DNA from: Actinomycetota bacterium
GTDB taxonomy: Bacteria > Actinomycetota > Actinomycetes > Streptosporangiales > Streptosporangiaceae
Assembly: GCA_003140115.1 (NCBI GenBank)
Contig: PLIQ01000154.1
Location: forward strand, 1-11,742
Reading direction: 5' to 3'
Length of the DNA stretch: 11,742 nt
In this document: positions 5,339 to 11,106 of the stretch, piece by piece
Numbering within the stretch: position 1 is the stretch's first letter
How the letters are laid out: the number at the start of each line of letters is the position of its first letter
Program-made: the position numbers and the translations under genes
The notes under the pieces: model-generated
Seen by the model: the letters and a program-made list of their open reading frames with translations, nothing else
Database searches by the model: none
Told to the model about the DNA's origin: nothing

Positions 5339-6814
5339 ATGAACGCAACGTCCCCTGCTGACCAGGGAACCGCCGCCAGTCCGGCCCGCGAGCGCCTGGA
5401 CCCGGCCGTGGTCAAGCTCATCGTCGTCCTGCTCACCGGCGCGATCCCGGCGCTGCTCGACACCTCGATCGTGAACGTGGCCGTCGACACGATCGGCCGG
5501 GACCTGCACACCACCGTGCCGGTGATCCAGTGGGTGATCACCGGCTACCTGCTGTCGTTCGCCATGGTCATCCCGCTGAGCGGCTGGGCGCTGAGCCGGT
5601 TCGGCGGGCGGGTCGTGTGGATGTTCTCGCTGGCCCTGTTCCTGGCCGGATCGATCGCCTGCGGCGCCGCGTGGAACATCGACAGCCTGATCGCGTTCCG
5701 CGTGGTCCAGGGCATCGGCGGCGGGATGATGACGCCGCTGATCACGACGCTCCTGGTGCAGGCGGTCGGCACCAGCCAGATGGGGCGGCTGATGGCCGCG
5801 ATCAGCCTTCCGATCGTCGTCGTCCCGATCTTCGGGCCGGTGGTGGCCGGGCTGATCATCACCAACATCAGCTGGCGCTGGATCTTCTACGTGAACGTGC
5901 CGATGTGCCTGGCCGGGCTGGTGCTGGCCTGGCGGCACCTGCCGGGGGGGCGGCCGCAGGGCGGCGCGGCACGCATCGACCTGGTCGGTCTGGTGTTGCT
6001 GCCGCCCGCGCTCGTGGGGCTGCTGTACGGCCTGGCCGAGGTGAGCACCGACGGCGGCTTCGCGCATCGCGGGGTGATCATCCCGCTGAGCGCCGGGATC
6101 GTGCTGCTCGCGGCCTACTGCGTGCACGCGCTGCGGACGTCCGCGACGCCCATGGTCGACCTGAAGCTGTTCCGGTTGCGCGGGTTCACCGGGGCGAGCA
6201 CCCTGCTGTTCCTGGCCGGGCTCTCGATCTACGGGGCGATGCTGTTGCTGCCGCTGTACTTCCAGCAGGTCCGGCACGACACCGCGCTCACGGCTGGCCT
6301 GCTGATGGTCCCGCAGGGCCTCGGCAGCATCGCCCCGCGGACGCTGGCTGGCAAGCTCACCGACAAGATCGGCCCCCGGCTGGTCGTGCTGGCCGGGGTC
6401 GCGCTGGCCGCCATCGGCACGATCCCGTTCGCGCTGGCCGGGCTGCACACCAGCTACTGGCTGCTCGGCGCGGCCCTGGTCGTCCGCGGCGCCGGGCTCG
6501 GCACCGCCACGATCGCGGTCATGGCCGGCGCGTTCGGGGGGCTGAGCCGGGAGCAGGTGCCGCACGCCAGCAGTGCCATCCGGATCCTGCAGTTCGTCGG
6601 CGGCTCGTTCGGCGCCGCGGTGCTGGTGGCCCTGATCCTCGACCGCCAGGCTGCCGCCCACGCGGCCGCGGGCGCGGCGGGCCTGGCCACCGCCTACGCA
6701 CACACGTTCTGGTGGTGCACCGGCTTCACCGCCCTGGCCCTGATCCCAGCGCTACTGCTGGCCGGCCGGCCCAAGCCGGCGAAGGCGGCCAGCCTTGCCG
6801 GATCGGCGCAGTGA
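5339..6814 (+). CDS. MFS drug:H+ antiporter, DHA2 family (14 TM, EmrB/QacA type)
   Basis: The 491-aa protein is strongly hydrophobic with about 14 predicted helices, the DHA2 number. The first helix carries the family signature LLDTSIVNVAV (near residue 40). The loop between helices 2 and 3 has the motif A-like GWALSRFGGRVVW, followed by RVVQGIGGGMMTPL. Motif C, PIFGPVVAGLI, which is typical of antiporters, lies near residues 162-172. A second motif A-like loop (GKLTDKIGPR) appears in the C-terminal half. Such pumps export lipophilic drugs or self-made metabolites using the proton gradient. The ATG at 5339 has no ribosome site and probably starts a leaderless message. The divergent TetR regulator is the expected repressor. 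The substrate is unknown. Confidence 0.93.
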   Translation: MNATSPADQGTAASPARERLDPAVVKLIVVLLTGAIPALLDTSIVNVAVDTIGRDLHTTVPVIQWVITGYLLSFAMVIPLSGWALSRFGGRVVWMFSLALFLAGSIACGAAWNIDSLIAFRVVQGIGGGMMTPLITTLLVQAVGTSQMGRLMAAISLPIVVVPIFGPVVAGLIITNISWRWIFYVNVPMCLAGLVLAWRHLPGGRPQGGAARIDLVGLVLLPPALVGLLYGLAEVSTDGGFAHRGVIIPLSAGIVLLAAYCVHALRTSATPMVDLKLFRLRGFTGASTLLFLAGLSIYGAMLLLPLYFQQVRHDTALTAGLLMVPQGLGSIAPRTLAGKLTDKIGPRLVVLAGVALAAIGTIPFALAGLHTSYWLLGAALVVRGAGLGTATIAVMAGAFGGLSREQVPHASSAIRILQFVGGSFGAAVLVALILDRQAAAHAAAGAAGLATAYAHTFWWCTGFTALALIPALLLAGRPKPAKAASLAGSAQ

Positions 6815-6866
6815 TGGTCGCTGAATGAGGAACGCTCACCCGGTTCGACTGCTCCCCAGCTCGTGA

Positions 6867-7022
6867 CGGGTCGCCGTCGTCGCCTCGTTCACCGGCCGGC
6901 GGCGCGAGCTTGAGCAGCTGGCCGAGGCCGCCGCGGGGAACGCGGCCTCCAGCGTCCCGCGCTTCCCATCGGCACCATCCCTTGCCCGGAGAGAGTCCCG
7001 TTGCGGGAGGGAAGGAACAGCG
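6867..7022 (+). pseudogene. Possible relic of an NB-ARC/AAA-type regulator ('FTGRRRELEQL')
   Basis: A frame open between a TGA at 6864 and a TGA at 7023 reads VAVVASFTGRRRELEQLAEA and then loses sense. The 'FTGR..EL..L' phrase is the typical sequence just before the P-loop in NB-ARC/LuxR/SARP-type actinomycete regulators. No P-loop or start codon follows or precedes it. The match is only about 15 residues, so it may be chance. Confidence 0.2.
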
Positions 7023-7093
7023 TGAATGCAGCAGCGTGATGGGAAGATCCATCAGGGTGCCGCTTCCATGACGTTGGGGGACGGTCCCGGCGC

Positions 7094-7124
7094 GGGGCGG
7101 TTGGGGCGGAGGGGGCGGGTGGGG
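7094..7124 (+). repeat. G-quadruplex-type run of five G-tracts
   Basis: G-tracts of 4, 4, 5, 3 and 4 bases (starting at 7094, 7103, 7111, 7117 and 7121) are separated by loops of 1-5 bases. This satisfies the usual G3+N1-7 quadruplex pattern on the plus strand. It is a sequence-pattern call; folding is not shown. Confidence 0.5.
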
Positions 7125-7246
7125 CGGAGGTCTCTCCAGGGTCGGGCAGAAATGGCAGCCCGACGGTAGAGCCTCGTAAATTGGTCTAGGTGTTTAGGGC
7201 GATATTGGCCCTGGTACCGGACCGCTCCCCCTGGCTACCTTGGCTC

Positions 7247-7261
7247 GCATGATGATCATGC
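7247..7261. promoter_or_regulatory. 15-bp palindrome ahead of the small ORF
   Basis: GCATGAT and ATCATGC are perfect inverted repeats around one base. The site lies 46 bases before the ATG at 7308 and just after a weak -10-like TACCTT (7236-7241), where an operator would overlap a transcription start. The protein that might bind it is unknown. Confidence 0.35.
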
Positions 7262-7307
7262 AGCGCGCGACTGGCCTGGCTGCGCCGCGAGGCCAAGGGA
7301 GAACGTC

Positions 7308-7490
7308 ATGTTCGCGCTGCTGAAGGATGTCCCGGTCATCAACCACCCGGTGTTCCGGATCGTACTCGGCGCCGCGCTCATTGGCCGGCGAGGTCTCGCC
7401 GACCGGAAAGGTCGACGTGGAATTCCACTCGGCCAGCGTAAACTCAGGCGCCGAGGAGGTGCAGCGCCTGGCGGTGCTGCGGTGCGGTGA
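7308..7490 (+). CDS. Small ORF, probably the broken 5' end of a membrane-protein gene
   Basis: The ATG at 7308 has a good ribosome site (GGGAGA, 7 bases upstream). The first 26 residues, MFALLKDVPVINHPVFRIV and LGAALIG, look like a genuine amphipathic/hydrophobic N-terminus. After about codon 25 the frame turns Arg/Gly-rich with poor third-position G/C. The +1 frame (LAGEVSPTGKVDVEF...) keeps good codon use to about 7445, so a frameshift or a junction near 7378-7382 is likely. The frame's end overlaps the convergent sulfatase gene. I do not recognise the family. It may be a relic rather than a working 60-aa gene. Confidence 0.3.
   Translation: MFALLKDVPVINHPVFRIVLGAALIGRRGLADRKGRRGIPLGQRKLRRRGGAAPGGAAVR
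7387..7428. terminator. Cluster of small hairpins downstream of the sulfatase gene
   Basis: Three inverted repeats sit just past the sulfatase stop (7444, minus strand): GGCGAG/CTCGCC (7387-7400), GACC/GGTC (7401-7413) and the perfect 12-bp palindrome GTGGAATTCCAC (7417-7428). There is no T-run, but actinobacterial terminators often lack one. A terminator role is a guess from position. Confidence 0.3.
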
Positions 7491-8757
7491 GCGGGCCGCG
7501 GGCGCCGAGGAGGGGATCGTCACCGTCCCGCATCCAGGCCAGCAGCGCGGCCCGCAGCTCCTCGAACGGCGCCGGCCGGGCATCGCCGTTCAGCAGGTTG
7601 TGGCGCTCGAGGGGGTCGGCCCGCAGGTCGTAGAGCTCGGCGACGGGGTGCGGGCCGCCGGTGTACCGGCCCGGGTCGCTGCGGAAGATCGGTCCCTCGG
7701 TGACGTCGGCGGGCACCTCGACCCGGAAGCCGACACCGAAGTTGACGATGAGCTTCGCGACCGGGCTGCGCACGGCCCGCATCGGGTCGTAGTAGCTGTG
7801 GAAGGTCTTCTCGGCGAAGACGCGCTCGCGTGGCGCCCGGCCGGCCAGGAGGTCATGGCCGTCGACGCCGGCCAGGGCGTCCACCCCGGACGGGGCGTCG
7901 ACCCCGGACGGGGCATCGACCCCGGCGCGGGCCCACAGGGTCGGGCCGACGTCGACGCCGCTGACCAGATCGGATCGGCGCTCGCCGGCCGGAACCCCGG
8001 CGCCGGCGAGGAGCAGGGCGATCTCGATCCCGGGGTCGTAGAGGGTGCACTTGGCCCTGGGCATGGCCAGTCCGTGGTCGGCGGCGAAGCCGAGCACCAC
8101 GTCGCCGGCGCGGGCGCTGCCCCGGAAGGCGTCGGCGATCCGGCCCACAGCGGCGTCGGCGTGGCGGATGGCTCCGTGCAGCGCGGCAACCTCGGCCCGG
8201 CTGGCCGGCCCGTCCGGGAGGAACGCCGGCACTTCCACGCCGGCCGGGTCGTCGGGGACGGCCCCGCCCTGTGCGTAGGGCCGGTGCGGCTCCTCCAGGT
8301 TGACCTCGACGTAGAGCGGCCCGGCCGGCAGGGCCCGGGTGAAGCGCTCCACCTGGGCGGCGACGTCCGCGCCGATCGCGGCCGGGCCGGGGTACGGGTG
8401 GGCGGTGGCGAACCCGGCGGCCTGGGGGGAGGCGGCCACATGCTGCAGCCCGAACAGGTGGGTGCCGAACCCGTGGGCGCCCAGGTGGGCAGCGGTGGTC
8501 ACGGCCTCCCGGCGCAGGCGGAAGTCGTACGGAGGGTGGGCCAGGCCGACGAGGCCGTTGCGGTGCGGGTAGCGTCCCGTGCTCATGCTGCCGCGGGCCG
8601 GGCTGCAGTGCGGCGCGGTGCAGAAGGCGGCGTCGAACACTACGCCGGACGCCCCGAGGGCGTCGAGCCGGGGGCTCGGCACCGTCTCCCGCCCGTACAG
8701 CCCCAGGTACCGCCCCAGGTCGTGGCAGGTGACGAGGACGACGACCGGGTCCGCCAT
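7444..8757 (-). CDS. Type I sulfatase (Cys-type, heparan N-sulfatase-like)
   Basis: The 437-aa protein has the sulfatase hallmark C51-S-P53-A-R55 in APHCSPARGSMSTG. Its cysteine would be converted to formylglycine by a formylglycine-generating enzyme, or by an anaerobic maturase elsewhere in the genome. VTCHDLGRYLGLYG near the N-terminus (metal site D13) and FAADHGLAMPRAKCTLYDPG (D227, H228, K236) are the pattern of the N-sulfoglucosamine sulfohydrolase-like branch. It hydrolyses a sulfate or sulfamate ester of an unknown substrate. No signal peptide is visible, so it is probably cytoplasmic. The ATG at 8757 overlaps the TGA of the upstream oxidoreductase by one base (TGATG), implying translational coupling. 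An 18-bp tandem repeat encodes a GVDAPS-type loop (7883-7918). No maturase gene is in the window. Confidence 0.9.
   Translation of the reverse strand: MADPVVVLVTCHDLGRYLGLYGRETVPSPRLDALGASGVVFDAAFCTAPHCSPARGSMSTGRYPHRNGLVGLAHPPYDFRLRREAVTTAAHLGAHGFGTHLFGLQHVAASPQAAGFATAHPYPGPAAIGADVAAQVERFTRALPAGPLYVEVNLEEPHRPYAQGGAVPDDPAGVEVPAFLPDGPASRAEVAALHGAIRHADAAVGRIADAFRGSARAGDVVLGFAADHGLAMPRAKCTLYDPGIEIALLLAGAGVPAGERRSDLVSGVDVGPTLWARAGVDAPSGVDAPSGVDALAGVDGHDLLAGRAPRERVFAEKTFHSYYDPMRAVRSPVAKLIVNFGVGFRVEVPADVTEGPIFRSDPGRYTGGPHPVAELYDLRADPLERHNLLNGDARPAPFEELRAALLAWMRDGDDPLLGARGPLTAPQHRQALHLLGA
7883..7918. repeat. In-frame 18-bp tandem repeat within the sulfatase gene
   Basis: The unit ACCCCGGACGGGGC(G/A)TCG occurs twice in direct succession (7883-7900, 7901-7918) with one difference, and partial copies flank it. 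The protein reads GVDAPS twice, followed by GVDALAGVDGHD. The unit itself contains the dyad CCCCGGACGGGG. The length keeps the reading frame, so it most likely arose by slippage in a tolerant surface loop. Confidence 0.75.
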
Positions 8758-9686
8758 CAGCGGCCTGGCTCGCCGGCGCCGTCCCCGCTGACCAGCAGCA
8801 CGAGCTTGCCGCGCGCGTGGCCCTGCTCGCTCACCCGGTGCGCCTCGGCCACCTCGGCGAGCGGAAAGGTCTGCGCGACCGGGAGCGAGAAGCGCCCGGA
8901 CTCGATCAGCTCGCTGATCTCGCCGAGCGCGTGGAGCGCGCGGCCAGCGTCTCCGCGGCTAAACCTCACCCCGTGCTCCTGGGCGCCAGCGAAGTCGGCG
9001 ATCGTCACGACGTGCTCCGGGCCGCCGGCGAGTTCGATGAGCTCGGGAAGCACCCCGCTCCCGGCGACGTCGAGCGCGACGTCGACGCCGTCGGGAGCGA
9101 GCGCGCGAACCCGCTCGACGAGGCCCTCACCGTAGACGACGGGCTCGGCCCCCAGCGAGCGAAGGTACTCGTGGTTGGCCGCACTGGCGGTGCCGATTAC
9201 GCGCGCGCCGCGCACCACGGCGAGCTGAACCGCGGCGCTGCCGACGCTTCCGGAGGCCCCGTTGATGAGCAGCGTGCTGCCGTTTCCGACACCAAGCTGG
9301 TCGAGCGCGCGCGTGGCCGTCTCGATGGCGGCCGGCAGCGCGGCGGCGCCGGGGAAGTCAAGCGACGGCGGGATCGGCGCATAGTAAGACAGCACCGCCA
9401 GCTCGGCCGCGGCCGCCCCCTCGGCGCAGAAGCCGAACACGCGATCGCCGACGGCCACGTCCGTGACGCCCTCGCCGAGCTCGTCGACGACGCCCGCCGC
9501 CTCGTAGCCCATGGTCTGCGGGAGCTCCCCGTCCATCAGGCCCTGCCGCTTCTTCCAGTCGCTCGGGTTAACGCCGACCGCACGCACCGCGATCCGGACC
9601 TGGCCGGGACCCGGATGCGGATCGGGGAGATCCACGATCTGCAGGACCTCCGGGCCCCCGAACTGGCTGAAACGAACTGCCTTCAT
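8757..9686 (-). CDS. NADP-dependent MDR oxidoreductase (quinone reductase-like, zinc-free)
   Basis: The protein (309 aa from the ATG at 9686) starts MKAVRFSQFGGPEVLQIVDL, typical of zeta-crystallin/quinone oxidoreductase-like MDR proteins. The GroES-like part includes VRAVGVNPSDWKKRQG and MGYEAAGVVDELGEGV. The Rossmann part carries LLINGASGSVGSAAVQLA (residues about 138-155), the AxxGxxG-type NADPH motif. No zinc-binding cysteine cluster is seen, so it probably reduces quinones or enones with NADPH. The ATG at 9686 is chosen because GGAG lies 6 bases upstream; a GTG directly before it (9689) is in frame but less well placed. Its stop overlaps the sulfatase start by one base, so the two are surely one transcript. 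Substrate unknown. Confidence 0.92.
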   Translation of the reverse strand: MKAVRFSQFGGPEVLQIVDLPDPHPGPGQVRIAVRAVGVNPSDWKKRQGLMDGELPQTMGYEAAGVVDELGEGVTDVAVGDRVFGFCAEGAAAAELAVLSYYAPIPPSLDFPGAAALPAAIETATRALDQLGVGNGSTLLINGASGSVGSAAVQLAVVRGARVIGTASAANHEYLRSLGAEPVVYGEGLVERVRALAPDGVDVALDVAGSGVLPELIELAGGPEHVVTIADFAGAQEHGVRFSRGDAGRALHALGEISELIESGRFSLPVAQTFPLAEVAEAHRVSEQGHARGKLVLLVSGDGAGEPGR

Positions 9687-9775
9687 CACTCGCTCCGATC
9701 TGGATGCGCCGGTGACCCCAGCACGGATTGTCTCCTGCCAGGCGACGGATCAGCAGGCGGATGGAGCTGACACGG

Positions 9776-9867
9776 CTATTTCAGCGGGACGATTCCCTGG
9801 GCGCCGCGGGGGAACGTGGCGAGGGTTTCCTCGGGGATGTTCAGGTGGGCGGAGACGAGCTTGCGCG
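9776..9867 (-). pseudogene. Coding-looking C-terminal scrap between the toxin and oxidoreductase genes
   Basis: On the minus strand, directly after the toxin stop and in a different frame, about 30 codons read QDLTRKLVSAHLNIPEETL and then ATFPRGAQGIVPLK before TAG (9776-9778). Nearly every codon ends in G or C, and the residue mix looks like a real soluble protein, yet the frame has no start and soon meets a stop inside the toxin gene. It fits the tail of a gene whose front was replaced when the toxin-antitoxin pair arrived. I do not recognise the family. Confidence 0.35.
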
Positions 9868-10263
9868 TCAGATCTTGATGACTTGGACATCGGGCATGGC
9901 GTCGTAATCAGAATCCGCAGTCACGATCGGAACACGATGGGCGATGGCCGTAGCCGCGATCCAACTGTCGTTGATCGGCACCTTCCGACCTGCCGCGCGA
10001 AGCCGCGATACCAGCAGCGCCCAGGCCTCGGAGACGGCCTCGTCGACGGCCAGCGCCTCGAACCGCTGAGCGAGCAGATAGGTTGACAGCCTGCGGGACG
10101 CGGCCTCCGGGTCCTTGGCCTGCAGCACGCCGAGTCGCAGGTCGCCGAGCGTGATCGCCGAGATACCCCACTCAAAATCGGCGAACCTGCCGACATCGAA
10201 ACGCGCCGCCTCCAGGCCGATGAACACCGAGGTGTCGGCTAGCGCCCGCTGGGCCGTCACCAC
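9868..10263 (-). CDS. vapC: VapC-type PIN-domain ribonuclease toxin
   Basis: The 131-aa protein has PIN-domain length and layout: LADTSVFIGLE (D10), WGISAITLGDLRLGV (D41), VPINDSWIAATAI (D99) and VPIVTADSDYDAM (D117). These four acidic positions hold the Mg2+ used to cut RNA. D41 stands where most family members have Glu, a conservative change. VapC toxins block translation by cleaving tRNA or rRNA. The start is one of two adjacent GTGs (10263 or 10260). The second forms a GTGA overlap with the antitoxin stop, so toxin translation is probably coupled to the antitoxin. It follows the antitoxin on the minus strand. Confidence 0.9.
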   Translation of the reverse strand: MVTAQRALADTSVFIGLEAARFDVGRFADFEWGISAITLGDLRLGVLQAKDPEAASRRLSTYLLAQRFEALAVDEAVSEAWALLVSRLRAAGRKVPINDSWIAATAIAHRVPIVTADSDYDAMPDVQVIKI

Positions 10264-10511
10264 GGCAAATCGTCAGTCGTCTCGGTCAGAACCGCCCGCA
10301 GTTCATCCGCCAGCCCGGTGGTATCAGGACCCAGCCGAACGAGCTCGTGGCCGATCTCCGGTGCGGGCAGCCACTGTCGCCGCCGCGAAAGCGGGATGAT
10401 CTTTGCCACCGGACGGTTGTCCCTCAGGACCTCGATCTCCTCGCCTGCCTCAACGCGTCGCAGCACCTCCGCCGTGTGGTTACGGAGATCGCGTGCCGGG
10501 ATAGCGCTCAT
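10257..10511 (-). CDS. vapB: Phd/YefM-type antitoxin (VapB partner)
   Basis: The 84-aa protein begins MSAIPARDLRNHTAEVLRRV, then EAGEEIEVLRDNRPVAKIIPL, the typical Phd/YefM-type DNA-binding N-terminal domain (residues about 1-45). The acidic C-terminal tail with ELRAVLTETTDDLPW should wrap round the toxin's active site. Its stop overlaps the toxin start. No ribosome site precedes the ATG at 10511. A -10 box ending 6 bases before it implies a leaderless message. A perfect 14-bp palindrome just upstream is the likely autoregulatory operator. Confidence 0.9.
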   Translation of the reverse strand: MSAIPARDLRNHTAEVLRRVEAGEEIEVLRDNRPVAKIIPLSRRRQWLPAPEIGHELVRLGPDTTGLADELRAVLTETTDDLPW

Positions 10512-10517
10512 AAAACG

Positions 10518-10547
10518 AGTGTAGCCATTCCGCTACGATCGTAGCAA
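10518..10547 (-). promoter_or_regulatory. Toxin-antitoxin promoter and operator
   Basis: On the minus strand TTGCTA (10542-10547) and TACACT (10518-10523) are separated by 18 bases, and the start codon lies 7 bases past the -10, fitting a leaderless transcript. Between and over the boxes lies the perfect 14-bp palindrome GCTACGATCGTAGC (10532-10545). A further inverted GTAGC at 10521-10525 and a direct repeat of TACGATC at 10549-10555 add half-sites. This suits repression by the antitoxin or the complex. Confidence 0.65.
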
Positions 10548-10582
10548 GTACGATCAACTTCCACCCGGCGCACGACACTACG

Positions 10583-11008
10583 TCAGCTTCCCGGACGCGA
10601 TTCCCCGGTCACGTCTTCCAGCAACCGGGGGTCGGCGAAGTCGCGGAAGAGCACGATATGACCTTCCCGGATCCGGAGGACCTGGATGGACGTGGCCGTG
10701 ATCGACCGGCCCGTCGTGGTCACGGTCGCCTTCGCCCGCATCTCCGCGATTACCACCTCCGGGTCCTGGCTCTGGTAAAGCTCCGTCACCTCGTAGTCCT
10801 CCAGCCGCAGCGGCGACGCCATGACACGGCGCGAGTACTCGCGGATCGTCTCCCGGCCCTCCAGGCGCACAGGCGTGCCCGGCGGCCCGTGGAAGGAGAA
10901 CTCGATCACCGCATCGGGCGCGAACAGGTCAGCGAGGCCGTCGGCATCGCCGCTCAGCATCAGCTGGCGGCGGTAGGCCAGGACATCGGCGGGCGTGGCG
11001 GATGGCAT
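10583..11008 (-). CDS. SnoaL-like / NTF2-fold protein
   Basis: From the ATG at 11008 the protein has 141 aa. The stretch VLAYRRQLMLSGDADGLADL, then FAPDAVIEFSFHGPPGTP and REYSRRVMASPLRLEDY, and the strand-rich end (VVIAEMRAKATVTTTGR, IQVLRIREGHIVLFRDFADP) give the helix-then-curved-sheet order of SnoaL-like/NTF2 proteins. Members include polyketide cyclases, ketosteroid isomerase-like enzymes and many uncharacterised proteins, so the reaction is not known. The ATG at 11008 is preferred because AAGGGAA lies 7-13 bases upstream. An in-frame ATG at 11038 would add 10 residues but has no ribosome site. It is divergent to the TetR gene at 11107. Confidence 0.85.
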   Translation of the reverse strand: MPSATPADVLAYRRQLMLSGDADGLADLFAPDAVIEFSFHGPPGTPVRLEGRETIREYSRRVMASPLRLEDYEVTELYQSQDPEVVIAEMRAKATVTTTGRSITATSIQVLRIREGHIVLFRDFADPRLLEDVTGESRPGS

Positions 11009-11040
11009 GCAGTGTTTCCCTTCAACGTGCCAGTTCATTC

Positions 11041-11050
11041 AACGGCCGTT
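11041..11050. promoter_or_regulatory. Operator-like palindrome AACGGCCGTT
   Basis: This perfect 10-bp palindrome lies just past the SnoaL-gene start point. With its flanks it matches a second site at 11087-11096 at 16 of 23 bases. It is a plausible TetR operator blocking early elongation of the SnoaL message. Confidence 0.5.
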
Positions 11051-11059
11051 CATTGATCA

Positions 11060-11088
11060 AGCGTAGAATCAAGTGAGCCCTCTGTCAA
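11060..11088 (-). promoter_or_regulatory. Promoter of the SnoaL-like gene (TTGACA - 17 bp - TACGCT)
   Basis: On the minus strand TTGACA (11083-11088) and TACGCT (11060-11065) have a 17-base spacer, a near ideal actinobacterial promoter. The start point would be near 11053, giving a leader of about 45 bases to the ATG at 11008. It lies between and partly under the two operator-like repeats. Confidence 0.6.
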
Positions 11089-11100
11089 CGCCCGTAGAAT
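11087..11100. promoter_or_regulatory. Second operator-like site with the -10 box of the third TetR gene
   Basis: AACGCCCGTA (11087-11096) repeats the palindrome at 11041 with two changes, 46 bases away. It overlaps the -35 of the SnoaL promoter and TAGAAT (11095-11100), the likely -10 of the TetR gene. The GTG at 11107 starts 7 bases past that box, so the TetR message is probably leaderless. CGTAGAAT also occurs at 11062-11069. Confidence 0.5.
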
Positions 11101-11106
11101 GAAACG

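Larger units (their letters stand above)
6815..7307. other. Gene-poor stretch with a G-rich run, a palindrome and a possible gene scrap
   Basis: No intact gene is convincing here. The stretch holds a possible relic resembling the start of an NTPase-type regulator (6867-7022), a run of G-tracts (7094-7124) and a 15-bp palindrome (7247-7261) ahead of a small ORF. No clear terminator for the pump gene is seen after 6814. Confidence 0.5.

Noticed and set aside
5330..6703. Minus-strand open frame of 457 codons opposite the efflux pump
   Set aside because: It is a Gln/Arg/Asp/His-rich composition typical of the antisense of a hydrophobic GC-rich gene.
7194..7583. Minus-strand frame of 129 codons downstream of the sulfatase
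   Set aside because: It overlaps the sulfatase 3' end, has no plausible ribosome site or domain, and is Arg/Ser/Pro-rich.
7883..7918. CRISPR or variable-number array
   Set aside because: There are only two full 18-bp units without spacers, in frame inside a gene.
7327..9135. Plus-strand open frame of 602 codons across the sulfatase and oxidoreductase genes
   Set aside because: It is antisense to two genes with intact catalytic motifs. Only its first 40 codons, outside those genes, have separate interest.
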